DNA of 64,000 bases from Campylorhamphus procurvoides (Eukaryota > Chordata > Aves > Passeriformes > Dendrocolaptidae). The notes beneath the pieces were generated by a model. That model made no database searches, had not been told where the DNA came from, and saw only the letters and a program-made list of their open reading frames with translations. The stretch is taken from positions 486,892-550,891 of the forward strand of contig WBMV01000787.1 in assembly GCA_013396655.1 (NCBI GenBank), given 5' to 3'. Below are positions 48,401-60,642 of the stretch, one piece after another. Numbering within the stretch: the stretch's first letter is position 1; each line of letters starts with the position of its first letter. Made by a program: the position numbers and the translations under genes.

Positions 48401-49990
48401 CCACATGCCTGGGCTGTGCCTCTGCTCCACAGCCAAGTGATGCTGTGCCCAGAACTCGCTGGCAGGTTCCTGGAGCTCATCCTGCAGGTTAAATCTGTCC
48501 CTGGCCACAAATTAGATGTGTCTGTTGAGTTCATCTTAAATTACAGTGCAGGGTGGCCCTTGTAATTAGGAGCTTTGCTCTGGAAGCACATCCCTGCATG
48601 AACGCTTCCTCCTCCCCAGGGCAAATCAAGGCAGAAGGGCCCCATCCTGCCCACAGAACTCCTGGAGGGTCCAGCTGTGGGCACTGGTGGGAGGGAAGGA
48701 GGCATCATGTGATGCTGCCCTGCACCTCGTGCTGGGTTTTGGCTCAGCACAGCCCCAATTCCAGCTCTACAAAACTGGGACACAGGAGCAGCCAGACTGG
48801 GGTTTATCCCAAGCCCCAGCCAGGAGCCCTCAGCTCCCCAGAACAGCTCTGGCTGTGCCAGGACTCCTATCAGAGGGAGTGGATCACCTCCTCCACGACT
48901 CACAGACCACTGGCAACTGCACGGCACATCCAGCCCCAGCTCTGGGGCCGCTGTCTGGACAGCTGTGCCAGGAACGGGTTTGGCTGCTTCCCCCTCCTGG
49001 AGCTGCCAGGGTCTGGAGCCAAGTGGCAGCTCCTCAGGTGCCCAGGCAGCTGCAGCATTTGCAGAGATGGGCTTGGCACAGCTTGAGCCTTTGTCCTTGT
49101 GAGGGAAACGGCAAAGCATGCAGATTAAAGAAAAAAACAACTGGAGTAAACCAGGGGCTGCTGCCTGTGCCTGACTTGAGCAGGAATGGCTGAGGGATGG
49201 CAGGTTGTTCCTGTGCCAGTGACTCCAGGCACATCAGCAGAGAAAAGGCACCAAGATGTTCCCACACAGACCTGGCCTTTGGGTCAAAGCAAAACAGAAC
49301 AGAACATCTGAAGATTTGTTTTCAGTGAAACCTCACATTCTCTCTTGCAGATAAAATTTCACATTCTGGTTTGTTGTTTTCTAACCAGAATAACCTAAAA
49401 CATTTCAGAAATGTGCTCCGTGGTCCAGCCCCAGATGACTCCCAGCATCCTCACTCCAACAGCCCCAGCCTGCTCCTCTCCACCTCATCCTGCTGTGACC
49501 GCAGCCCACTGTGGCCGGAGAGCACCGGACATGTCCCTGGGCAGTCCCCTCCTGCCCACCTCAAATTTTCATGGTCTGGCAACTGAGAGCCAAACCGCTC
49601 CCCTCTTCCAGCTGTGCTGCTGCCAGGGCCACCCCTGGATTCAGTGCAAGGCACGTACCAGCTGGGTTCCTGTGCCAGGCAGGACATACCTGTGGAGCCT
49701 GAGCTGCTCCATTGCCTGCACAGCACTGAGGCCCTCGATGGGCCATTTTCCCAGTCTTACCCAGTCCCTCCACTGGTTCCATGCTGGGCACTCCCATATT
49801 CCCTCCAGCAGCCAGCACAGTGGGTCCCTGCCATCCTCTGCAGCTTTATAAAACCTGGAGTGCAACACCACTGGGCATAGGCAGGTGCCTCAAGGTGTCA
49901 CACCAGATGTAAACTTGGGCCATTGTCCCTCTAGGATGTTTGTCACCTGAAATACCCACAGTGTTTTCCTGCACAGTGCTGCAGTTTGTA
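42446..49990. other. Intergenic DNA, no gene recognised
   Basis: Unique DNA with no assignable exon. An octamer word ATTTGCAT occurs near 45158-45165 in a locally AT-rich part (about 45140-45260). Short imperfect tandem repeats of the type CATCTCCACAGGGTGCTG lie at about 46687-46768. A reading frame of 351 codons on minus at 46298-47353 is discussed under rejected items. Confidence 0.6.
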
Positions 49991-49995
49991 ATTGG

Positions 49996-50030
49996 TGCAT
50001 ATAAATACATATATATATATATATATTTTT
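49996..50030. repeat. AT dinucleotide microsatellite
   Basis: An (AT)n run of about 20 bases, followed by a short T tract, in an AT-rich patch. It is a simple sequence. Confidence 0.9.
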
Positions 50031-52650
50031 AGGAATGGGACACAGGTGCAATCTGAGGTCATGCCCCAGCCCTGTGGCTGCGCTCCAGGGCCGTGGACCT
50101 ATCACCCTGGAGTGTCCATGGGGCTTGGAGGAGTTTAAATAGCCACTGTCAGTGGGGCAGAGCAGCTGAATGTGACTCTGAAGAGCTGTGGGCAACACCC
50201 TGCCCCAGCTCCCCTCCCCTCTGCCTCCTACAGGACCCCCCAAAGGTCATGGCAGCACCCCAAGCACTGAATCCAGGAATGCTCTGTGTTAGCAAGTGCT
50301 GGCTGCCAGGACAGGGGTGCCACAGCTCTGCCCAACACCTGGGCACAAAGACAGGGACTGTGCTGGTCCCCCCCACACCTGCTGAGCCCCCTCCTCATCC
50401 TCCCCTGGGGATTTGCACAACAGAAGCTCCATCTGTGCCGTGTGGGAAGCAGAAGAGAGAATCCAAAGGCTCTGCTCCAGCCCAAGCACAAACCACCTCC
50501 TGCCAGCGCGGATGGGGTTTGTGCTTCCTCCCCACCACGGATTGAGTCAGTCCTTCCTGAGGGCACTGGGAGAAACAGCCTTTGCCAGCACGTCCGTGTG
50601 AAGCCACCGAGCTTTCCTTCAGTCCCACCCAACCCCACGATGCCCCAAGTGACCCCTGACACTGCATCAACCATCAGGATCCCATCCTGAGCGGGGTCCC
50701 TTGGCTGGTGGGAGGCAGCAATGGGGACAGGGACTCTCTGCCCCCAGTCAGACAAGAGTTGTGGGCAAGGAGAGGTGATGCCAAGTGCCACAGCTGGGGT
50801 CCCAAGCAGGCTGCAGCTGCCAAACCCTCCCCAGTACTCCCAGTGCTTGGCTGCAGCAGGGATGTACCTGCTGTGGGCTCAGCCCTGCTCCACCCTCTGT
50901 CTGCTCGGCCAACTGGCAGGTGATGATGCTGGGGCTTTGTCCCTGCCCTATGATGTTGCCTGTAATTTATAGGTCATTTTACAGCAGCTGTAAAGAGGCT
51001 GTAAATTATAGGAGGGGCATAAATTAGCCACGGACCCCTTTACTGGCCATAAAGATCTAAGGCCCACCACAGCTGCCTTTGGAGCTGGCACCCTGGGACA
51101 TTCCCGAGGACAGCCAGGGGTGTCTTCAGCCAGGCCAGCAGGGCTGTGCTGAGTTATTTAGCACAACTCACATAAATGGGCCCTTTTATTCCAGCGGGGC
51201 CATGGAGCCAGAGGGTGACAGGTGGGGAGGGGCCGGTGCGATGGGGGCAGCCTGGGGGCTCCCTGCCCAGCCCAGACCTTTCCCCCTTGTTTTGGTGGGG
51301 GGAGCAGTCACTGCATCCCCCCAAGGGTCTCTTGGTGCCAGGATCCCCAGCCCAGCCCCAGAAGAGTTTGGTGGTCCAGCCTAGCAGCCACACACCAGCA
51401 AGCAGCAGCAGGACAGGGCATGGGGACAATGTCTTTGGACTCACAGGTGGCTCTTTCCCCTACCTGGCAGCACCAGGGTGCCTCCTCCCCATGCCACGTG
51501 CCCCCTGCATGGAGGCTCCACATGCACCAAGCCCCCCAAATTCCTCTGCTGGCTGCCCTGCCCTGGCAGCAGTTGGTGCCCTGTTGTTCTCCAACGTGAC
51601 CCTGGAGCACAAACAGCTTTGCAGCTCCTCACCCTCCCGTTAATTACATTATGTCTAACGAGCAGGATCAGGCGGAAAGGATTAAACCTTGAATCTGCTT
51701 CTGCGGTCCCGGAGCACAGGAGAGAAAAGCAGCTTTATCCATTCAAAACGGGAGTCACTTTTCACACCGACTCAAATCCCAGTGCTAATCTCCTTAGTTT
51801 GCCCAGTGCACTGCCAACACTGTGCACAGACAGGGCAAGCAGGATGCTCCTGGTCCCAGTCTCTGGGACTTCCCTTCCATATCAAGTCTTGGAGCATGAT
51901 GGAGGTGCTAGAGCTCTAACCAGGCAGACAGGGGACTCTGCAAACCCTTCCCCAGCACTTGGCATGGTCCAGGGACCCTTTCCATGGCTTCTCTGGTCAC
52001 CACAGGACAAAACAGCAATTCTGGGGAGTTTCTGAGAGTTGCCAATGGCTCAGCATGTCACCTGCCTGGGGCTGCAGCTGCTCATCTCAAGATGGGAGCA
52101 TGGGAAGTACTGGTTGGGATGAACCCTGTCCCCAGTTGCTTCAGGGAAATGTTTCCAAGTATTGGAGCCCACAACACCACCTGAATTCCCAACCCCAGGA
52201 CCTCCCAAAATCCCATGGTTTGGCACAGGGTGAGCCTCAGGGCCAAGAAGGGACAGAGCTGGGCAGGGAGGGCTGCAGAGCTGGCGATGCTGCATCTCTG
52301 GGCTGGGAATTGTCCAGCTGGAGGGTAGAGATTCTTTTGCTCAATGACTGTCAGTCAGAGTGAGACCCTATGGGCACCTCTTGGGCTCCTGTGTGAGGCA
52401 TTTGCATGATTATTCAGCATGAATTTGCCTTTGGTACCAAGCAGGGCACAGCTGGGGTCACTGTGTCTGCAGTGGTGCCACAAACGGGGCTGCAGTGGGT
52501 CAGCAGTCAGGCTGACACCCCATGGCAGCAGTGTCACCCCTCGTGTCACTCAGCCTGTGTGACAGGCTGGTTTGCATTCAGAGAGGCTGGAGCATCACCT
52601 GCCCCCTTCATAGCTACACAGGCTCAGCCATGAGCTCTGGAAGCCACCAC
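50031..52650. other. Intergenic DNA with a structured element near 50.98 kb
   Basis: Unique DNA with no coding exon recognised. At 50960-51012 two copies of CTGTAA(T/A)TTATAGG flank a dyad TTTACAG-CAG-CTGTAAA. An octamer ATTTGCAT lies at about 52400. Confidence 0.6.
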
Positions 52651-52654
52651 GCTC

Positions 52655-52765
52655 CATAGGACCAACAACTCATTTAGGTTGGAAAATAACTTTAAGATTA
52701 TCAAATCCAACTGCTAAACCAGCACTGCAGAGCCACCACCCCACGTCCCATGCCAAATCTGACCC
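52655..52765 (-). repeat. CR1 LINE 3' fragment
   Basis: The plus strand reads CTCATTTAGGTTGGAAAATA, 'ctttaagattatcaaatccaac' and 'accagcactgcagagccacc', the reverse complement of an avian CR1 3' end. The fragment is short and diverged. Confidence 0.85.
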
Positions 52766-54189
52766 TGCAGCCACCCAGCACACTCTCCCTGTGCACGCCT
52801 GACCTTGAGGTCTCTCAGGAACAACAAGGAAAACCTCTGCCCTCCAGCTGGGCGCAGGGCTCAGCTCCACACAGAGACACCCTTGTGCTCCACGGTGGCA
52901 GCGGGTCACACTCCCAGCACAGGGACACGGCTGCCAGAGGGGTGACAGACATGGGGCTCATCTCTGTGACACCATCCCCAGTAGCTGCAGCACTGGGAGG
53001 GGTGGACACAGCCACTGACCCCCAGCCCCGAGTGCAGCTGCGAGGCGGCAGCAGTAAATCTGGGCTCGTTGCTGGAGACCCCAAGGAGAGCATCTGCAGC
53101 TTGTTTTCAGCGTGAACTCCTGTAAAAAGGGCACCATGCCTATAAATCCATCACAGGGAAGCTTCCTGGAAGCCCAGTTCGGCTTCTGTTCCTCTCATTC
53201 TCCAGGCACACAACCCCTATGGCTGAACTGAGGAGACCGGGAATGCTGAAGGGGCTTCACACATCCCATCTCTGAGTCCCTCCTGTTTCACATACTCAGA
53301 GCAGGAATGGGAGCCCCCCATCCTTTGGGCACCAAACACCCCTGCAACATCTCCTTGTGAGCCAGGAGCCTCTGCCAGGGCCATCCTTGGAGCCAGGCTG
53401 TGCTCTGTGTCCTCTAGCATCAGCTATAATGATTCCTAAAGCCTCCTTGGCAACCACAGCCCAGCAGCAAAGAGAAGGGTAAATAAAGTCAAATGCTGGC
53501 AGGTGAAGGTACAAGAAGATGCTCCTTCCTGGCGGATTAAGCCCAAAGGAATTAATCAATGAGTTTAATTTAAGAAGCTTTTATGCACCTGTGCAGCTCT
53601 TGCTCTCTCTGTATAGACACCAGTCACCTGCTCTAGTACTGCTGGTCAGGATGAGACCCCAGGGAGAACTCATGACTGTGTCACCTCTGCCTGGAAGTGC
53701 CCTGTGAAGTCATTCCCCTCCTGGCAGTAAGTCCCTTCCCCTCCCCACCCAGGGATGCTACAGGGACAGGGGGAATGCAGGAGAAATTTGGCTGTTTGAG
53801 AAGTAGAGAAAAGACAAGAGGGGTCCGATTGTCCTGGACAGTGAGAGAAACCATTTGTAATCTGGGGGGGTGAGAGAGTTTAGGGTCTGTCTGTGGTTTG
53901 CTTTGCCTTCCTCCTCCTCCTCCTGTTTCCAGCGTGTGGGAGGCATCTTCGTCCGGCCTCGCCAGCAGCATCAGGCTCATGTGGGTTTGGCAGAGCAAGC
54001 GGGCACAGCTCTCTGCCCTGCTCTATAAATACAGTGGCTTCTCTGGGGCTGTCTAGACAGGAAACAGCTCGAGAACTGGGAGAAAACTCCCCACATTAAA
54101 AGGGACAGGGACTCTGCTGCGAGTCCAGGGAAAACTGGCTACTGAAATATCCAGATGTGCCCAGGGAGCCCCTCTGGAAGGGGCTGTGG
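52766..54189. other. Intergenic DNA, no gene recognised
   Basis: Unique DNA with a CCT triplet run at about 53908-53928. No exon or RNA gene was recognised. Confidence 0.6.
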
Positions 54190-54244
54190 ACAGCAGGACT
54201 CAGTGATCCTAAGGGTCTTTTCCAACTTAATGATGCTACGATGC
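54190..54244 (+). repeat. CR1 LINE 3' tail, very short
   Basis: Plus-strand GTGATCCTAAGGGTCTTTTC then CAACTTAATGATGCTACGATG matches the last 50 or so bases of a CR1 element including the degenerate terminal repeat. Confidence 0.75.
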
Positions 54245-57200
54245 AGCGAGGTCCTGGCCCTGGGTTCACTGGGCAGGAGCTGCTCTCTGCATCCTATTCC
54301 CTGCTGCAGGCTGTGCAGAGCTCCTCCTGCCCTCTGTGTTGTGTCCCTCAGGGTGCAAAAACTTCCAAAATCCCTCCTTCTTCCCATGAATGACAACAGG
54401 GAGAGCCCTGCAACAAGCAACTCATCTTCAAATCCAGGGGATCTGAGGCTCTGGATGAGGTAGAGGAGGATGGGGAGGCAGCAAGTGCACCCTGAGCAGT
54501 GACAACCACCCCTCCATCCTGCTCTGCTCTTCCTCCATCCCAGCCCCTCTGCCTCCCATCCTTATGCTGAGCTTTGCAGAGCAGCTCTAGGGATGGGATC
54601 CACTGGATCCCTCACTCATCAGACCCTGAGAAGCACACAAGGACCCTACTGCCTGCATCCTTCCTTCCAGCTTCTGTTAGAACCTGTTAAGAGTTTGTTT
54701 TGCATGGATTTCACTTTATAACCTTGCAAGAGTTGTTTTGTCCCCAGCTGTGGCTTTTTTTCCCTATAAATATTCAAGTGGTACTTGAAAGAAGAAAACA
54801 GCTTGAGTTAGTGGGGGAAGAATCGTGGCCTGTGGGTAATGACACATAGCAACAGCCCTGCTCCAGCTGGAAGGAGCTGCCACTGGGCTCCTAAATGACA
54901 GTGTACAGAAAATGCCATTAGCAGATCATCCAAGTGAAGGAACTTTGCAACAACAAAAAGGCAAAATGCATCCGGCCATGGGAAGAAGAGTTGTCAGCAT
55001 CTTCCTTGGCCCCAGCCAGCATGGGAGCAGGAGAGGCAAATCTCATGGCCACACAGAGCTCTGTCTCAGACCAGGTTGTTCCTTCACCAAGAGACTCAAA
55101 GGGACCCCAGTAGCTCCAGGGAGCTGTCCCTGTGTCCCTAGTTCTGGCCAAGTAGAGAGGTGGCAGCAGCCCTGGGTGCTGCTGCAGGGATGCAATAAGG
55201 CAGGGTGTCCTCCTCCGAGGAGATCCCCAAGTGATTTGTCTTGTGCCTGTATCACTAAAAATGCTGTAAATAACTGATATTTGTTATCTGCAGTGTCCTC
55301 CCCCTGTGAAGGCAAGATAATAGCCTGAGGATGTGGTTGCTGTTGCTCTGAAGGATTTCAGTGCCTTGATCTGTGCCTGGACATCTTTTGGGGCTGATCC
55401 AAAGATAGCAGGAGACTTTCTCAGGGTGGAGAACCAAGGGAACAGGATGGGCAGTGCCCTGTCCCTGCCCTCGTTCTGGAGACAGTGACTCTCCTGGGCA
55501 GCCACTGGGGTGTCCTGATGTCACCAGGGCTGCTGAGCAGGAGCTGCCCACCAGAGAGCCCATCCCTTCTCCCTCTCACAGGGAGCAAACCCAGGGATGA
55601 ACTGCTCCAACCCGGGATCTCTCAGCCTGCTTGGGTATGCAGGCACTTGCATGGAGCCCAAGCAGCCTCGGGATGAGCTGAGCATCAGTGCATCTGATGG
55701 GAAGTGCCTGAGGTCCCCTGGGACAGCTTATTAAACATCCCAGCTCTGCGAGCAAGCTGGGGTGGAACAGTGTGACATTCATACAGCAGCTAAGCCTCAG
55801 TGCCAGAGGGGCAATGTCAAACAAACATAATTAATTTCCCTCTACAAATCAATTGGGGGCAGAAGTCAAGCTCTCCCAGCGCAGAAGATACACTGCACTG
55901 GATAATTGCACTCACCAATGGATAATCCATGCCACGCTTCCGAGGGCACACCACTCACCTCCGGGCAAACCAGAGCCTCCCCTTGGGCAGGACTTTTGGG
56001 CAGCAGGTTCTTGAGACTCATGGCTCAGCATGGGGAAGGCTGTGGCTTTGTTCTGGGAGTGCTGAGGGGATGCAGAGCCCTGAGCATCCTTTGCCTCCAC
56101 TTCCCTTCTCCCCCTGCCTGGGGTGGTGGTGGGAACCTGTCCTAGAAGGACACCAGTCTGGGGACATGCTGCAGTGCTGGCCCAGCCTGATTGCTGTCTG
56201 CAGGCAATAAAATATCATGTGATGTCTTAATGAGCCCCTCAGCATGTGACAATTGCAGGGGAGCAGAGCTCCTGCCTGGCCAGAGGGGTCAGTCCCAGCA
56301 CTGGGGTGTCAGTGTGGGAACAGGAGGAATTGCTCTGCCCCACCCCAAATGGAGGTTCCACAGTGCACCCAGATTCCAGGACTCAGTCCTGTGATGGGGC
56401 AGGGGCAGAAAGCTCTTATCAGCTGTGATTTGAAATGAGATACCACATTAACGTCAGGGAAGTGGCAGAAAAACAGCCAGACTGGAAGCTTTGAAGGCAA
56501 TGTGGGTCGTGTTGGTGTTCTGCTCTCCCTGGATGAGCTCACTCAATCAGCTTCTGACAGGTCTTCTAAAACTGTGACTGTGGGTGCCTCGAGCACATCT
56601 GGCCCTGCAGCAGATCCTCTTCTCTGTGAGGGAGAAGATGTTAGGGCAGTTTGGCAGATGGAGGCTCCTGTAGGGTGCATTTCCCAGAGGAGCAGCCAAA
56701 CAGTGGTGGGTGGGGAAGATTATGGTGCTGTTGAGATGCAAGTAAGGAAGGAAAAAGCCAGTTTGGGTCAATAAGTTTTGGCTGGATGATGGCCTAAGAG
56801 AGGGGCTTGACTCCTCTCCAAGGTGGCATTGGCAAACCCCATCCATGCATCCCACTGCTGGTGTTGGAGCAGCACACTCTGTGACTCAGACATTCCAGCT
56901 GATGGGAAGTGGTTTGCCAAGGTCGGGCAATGCATCTGGAATCTCTGCAGGGTGCAGAGCAAACCCCGCAGCCTGGCTAGGGGGGGAGAGTGGGGAAAGG
57001 CAACAGTCGTGTCCTGCGGATCAGGGTGGAGGGTGATGTGGGCACAGCCTGCCCTCAGTGTTGGCTCCTGCCTGGGGATGGACAGGGGTGTCCTGCCTGG
57101 AGCCCAGGACCAGGCTGCGTGCCCACAGACATGAGTGCACACATGTGCACACTCAGCCTTTCCACGTGGGGCTGGGGCACGTCCCACACACGTGTGCTCT

Positions 57201-59100
57201 GCCTGGCCAGGCTGGGAGCTGCCAGCCCAGCAGCTGCCTGCCAGCAGCCCCGCACCCTGATGTGATCAGCCTTTTCAGGGAGAGATGGAGCTGACAAAGT
57301 CTTTGTCAGTCGGATCTGTCAGGGAAAGCTCTTTGTTCTTCAGCATTTGCTCTTGCCTCCCCCTCTCCAAACCTAAACTAGATGCATCTGCTTTTGTTTT
57401 CTAAATGCAGAATTAGAGACTGAAAGGAGCCCCTTTGTAGTGGGGAGGAGGGGAGAGCAGCAGATCATTCACAGGGAAGGCAAGGTCAGGGGGGAGCTGC
57501 TCTATTGTGCAGGGCCTCTCCTCTGCCGGCTCAGCCCTTTCTGTGCCCCCTCTTCACACTCTGGTTCCCACTGGAACCACTCTGGAGACGTGGGGGGACC
57601 GGCCTGGGAGGACGGGCTGTTCTCCTGGCTGAGGGGATGGGTCAACTCTGCCCGTGATGGGTTTTGCTGCTTCCGATGCCACAGCTGGGAGCCGGCGTGC
57701 GGAGGCGGTGGATGAGGAAGAGGACCACGAAGGGCACCCCACAGCCTGTGCTGGGGTGTGGAGGCGGGCAGGATGACGGTGTTGAGTGTGCAGACACGTG
57801 GAGCTGGAGGGGATACGTGTGTGTATATGTGTGTGTTGTGATTCCATGCAGGGATGCAGCTGGGATGTGTGTGTCCCTGCGGAGAGGGCAGTGTGGGTGT
57901 GTGCCAGGGGTGGGTACAGCCCCTGCCCGTGCTCGGCCCTGTGATGCAGGACAAAGGGGGCCTTGAAGGAGGTTGTGCACGCTGTGGGCTCTGGGAGCCA
58001 TGTCCTGGGGAAGGTCCTCAGCCAGGATGAGCTATCCTTTGCACAGGATTACAGTGTGGCCCTGTAAGGTCCATTTTGGGACCAGTGTGGAAAAGTCTGG
58101 GACAGAAGCCCAGCAGGAGTCGTGGAGAACAAGAGCCAGCATGTGTGGGTTCCCCAGCAGCCTTGGTACCTTCATCCCAAAGCTCCTGCCTGAGGAAGGC
58201 AGGACTGGAGGTGGGCAGCCACACCAAAATGTGCATGGGGCAAGTTGTGCTTGTGTGGGGCTGGGGTTGACTCTGCCATCATTGAAATGCTCTCCATCTT
58301 CAGCTGGCTTGGAGAAGAGCATCCCAGCAGCTCTGTTACCTTTCCCCCTTCTCCCTGTCCACAAATCACTCATCCTGGGAAGGAAATATTCCATGGGTCT
58401 TGGCCTGGAGAGCTGAATGGTTGCCTGAAGCAGGAGGAAGCTGCTTCTGGGGATGGATGCCCAGCATTTGGTTCAAATCTAGCGCCGGTGACTGACAGGG
58501 CTAATTCAGCCTGTCGTCTTCCCTCTTATAGCTTAATCACTTACACATTGCCTCAGCAGGTCTTTCACTGCCGCCTGGAGATGTCTTCATCCTGGGATGC
58601 CCTGACTTGGATTCAGGGCTGTTCCCATGATGCTTCCTGCACGGAGGCTGAATGCCCTGCACCACCCGTGTTACCCCCAGCCAGTCCAGCTTTGGGGGAG
58701 GTCAACTGAGTGCCCAAATGGGCACTGTGGATTTGGTTCCCATACTGGGGAGTACAGAAGTCAGGCTGGACTCACTGATGTGGCAATATCCCACCTTGCC
58801 TTTTGGCTCAGGGGCTGAGCATGATCACAGCTGAAACTGAGCAGACATTGCACATAGAAAGTTTTGGGGTGCTTTGTGTTACAGTCGTCATGTTCCTGCT
58901 CCAAAACTCACTGAAAACAGTAGGGAGGGGCAGGGACTGCAGCAGTGGTGGTTCCTGGGAGGGATTTGGGGCTGTTGACCCTTTAAAGATCTGCTCATAG
59001 GCAGTGGGTGCCCTGGGCCTTGCTCTCAGAGGGGTCAGCTGGGGGCTCCAGGCTGCCCAGAGCTCTGCCCACCCTGCTGCCTGCATCCCTCTGCCCGCAT
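54245..59100. other. Intergenic DNA, no gene recognised
   Basis: Unique DNA of mixed composition. There is an AT-rich stretch at about 54690-54790 and a TG-rich run at 57810-57840. No coding exon, RNA gene or interspersed repeat was recognised. It leads into the CpG island at about 59.2 kb. Confidence 0.6.
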
Positions 59101-59199
59101 CCCGCTGCCTCCAGACTGGGTGCTGCACAGGGATAACAGTGGGGCCAGGCGATCCCTTCACCCCACAGGGCCTGAGGCTTCCCTGGTGCTGTCAGGAGC

Positions 59200-59467
59200 A
59201 ACGGGGCGAGAGCGCCGAGGCGAGGGGAGCCTCCCGGCCAGCATCCCTGCGGCACGGCGAGCCCAGCCCGTGCAGCCTTCGGGGCGACCACTGCCTGCGA
59301 ACCCCGAGGGGGACACCCCACTGGCGGGGACTGCGGGATGGGGAGGAGGGGGGCGCGCAGGCGGCGACTACAAGCCCCATCAGGCCGCTGAGGAGGAGGA
59401 GGAGGAGGAGGAGGAGGAGGGCGGAGGAAGGCGGAGGAGGAGCCGCGGCTGTCGGCGGGGCGGTGCN
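59200..59467 (+). promoter_or_regulatory. FGFR1: Candidate FGFR1 CpG-island promoter with ACTACAA-type motif
   Basis: A CpG island starts here. At 59367-59379 the sequence ACTACAAGCCCCA fits the conserved vertebrate core-promoter motif ACTAYRnnnCCCR, associated with ZNF143-type regulation. It is followed by CAGGCCGCTG and a GGA-rich run (about 59392-59440). I recall the human FGFR1 5' region having ACTACAAGGCCCAGCAGGC followed by a purine-rich GGCGGAGG stretch, which is very similar in order and content. Gene order agrees, since FGFR1 and TACC1 are divergent neighbours in human. FGFR1 encodes a receptor tyrosine kinase for fibroblast growth factors. No alignment could be run, so another promoter remains possible. 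Confidence 0.5.
59392..59440. repeat. GGA triplet run
   Basis: An AGG/GGA triplet repeat of about 30 bases grades into GGAGGAAGGCGGAGG. It lies inside the CpG island just after the promoter motif. Confidence 0.85.
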
Positions 59468-59736
59468 GTGTGCAGCCCCTCGGAAAGCTGGGGGGCCGAC
59501 GTGAAGCTGTAACCCCCCCACAGCCCTCCCGGCCACGGGGGAGCCCGGCGGGGCTCGAGGGCCGGTTTCCGAGCCGCTGCTTGGTCCTTTATTCCCGAAA
59601 AGTTCCTGAGCGGGAGCCTCGCGGCTTCCAGAAAGGAAAAAAAAAAAAAGATGGAGAAGGAGCTGCGTTTAGTTGCGTCTCAAATTTGGGATCCCGGGAC
59701 CTCCAGCGATCACCGGGGATGGAGGCGCCGTGCCCG
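59468..59736 (+). repeat. Exact 269-bp duplicate, copy 1 (assembly overlap C)
   Basis: This segment is repeated at 60208-60476 (offset 740). Copy 1 begins right after the single N at 59467 and ends exactly at the first N of the second gap. Copy 2 runs on into unique sequence. As with overlaps A and B, this is one genomic segment placed twice. Confidence 0.9.
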
Positions 59737-60167
59737 NNNNNNNNNNNNNNNNNNNNNNNNNNNNNNNNNNNNNNNNNNNNNNNNNNNNNNNNNNNNNNNN
59801 NNNNNNNNNNNNNNNNNNNNNNNNNNNNNNNNNNNNNNNNNNNNNNNNNNNNNNNNNNNNNNNNNNNNNNNNNNNNNNNNNNNNNNNNNNNNNNNNNNNN
59901 NNNNNNNNNNNNNNNNNNNNNNNNNNNNNNNNNNNNNNNNNNNNNNNNNNNNNNNNNNNNNNNNNNNNNNNNNNNNNNNNNNNNNNNNNNNNNNNNNNNN
60001 NNNNNNNNNNNNNNNNNNNNNNNNNNNNNNNNNNNNNNNNNNNNNNNNNNNNNNNNNNNNNNNNNNNNNNNNNNNNNNNNNNNNNNNNNNNNNNNNNNNN
60101 NNNNNNNNNNNNNNNNNNNNNNNNNNNNNNNNNNNNNNNNNNNNNNNNNNNNNNNNNNNNNNNNNNN
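59737..60167. other. Assembly gap (431 N)
   Basis: Undetermined bases inside a CpG island. Given the duplication around it, the true missing sequence probably lies between 59466 and 60168. Confidence 0.99.
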
Positions 60168-60642
60168 GTGGGGTGCGGGGATCGGGTGCTCCGGTGTGCC
60201 GCCCCCGGTGTGCAGCCCCTCGGAAAGCTGGGGGGCCGACGTGAAGCTGTAACCCCCCCACAGCCCTCCCGGCCACGGGGGAGCCCGGCGGGGCTCGAGG
60301 GCCGGTTTCCGAGCCGCTGCTTGGTCCTTTATTCCCGAAAAGTTCCTGAGCGGGAGCCTCGCGGCTTCCAGAAAGGAAAAAAAAAAAAAGATGGAGAAGG
60401 AGCTGCGTTTAGTTGCGTCTCAAATTTGGGATCCCGGGACCTCCAGCGATCACCGGGGATGGAGGCGCCGTGCCCGAGCTGGGTTTCCCTTTGTGTGTCC
60501 AAGCTGGTGGGGGCTCCCGGAGCCGCCGCATCCCAGCGCTGTGCGGGGCTCCGGGAAAACCCGCCCGTCCTCCCGCGGGGAAGGCGCCGGGAGTGCGGCG
60601 AGGCGGCGGCGACACCTGCGGTGACTTGTGACCGCCTGGCCG
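60168..60642 (+). other. FGFR1: Candidate FGFR1 5' UTR exon 1
   Basis: This GC-rich segment includes GGTGTGC...AGCTGGGGGGCCGACGT, later GAGCCGCTGCTTGG, and ends at a good donor CTGGCCG|GTGAGG (exon end about 60642). From memory the human FGFR1 5' UTR has GGTGTGCCGGGAGCTGGGCGG followed about 100 bases on by GCCGCTGCTTG, in the same order and spacing. No start codon with a convincing open frame is seen, as expected, because the FGFR1 start codon lies in exon 2 far downstream. A second possible donor is CTTAG|GTGACG near 60785. The 5' end of the exon is uncertain because of the gap and overlap C. Confidence 0.42.
60208..60476 (+). repeat. Exact 269-bp duplicate, copy 2 (assembly overlap C)
   Basis: Second copy of 59468-59736. 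It is continuous with both the 60168-60207 stub and the unique sequence right of 60476, so it is the copy to keep. It contains a 13-A run near 60379-60391. Confidence 0.9.
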
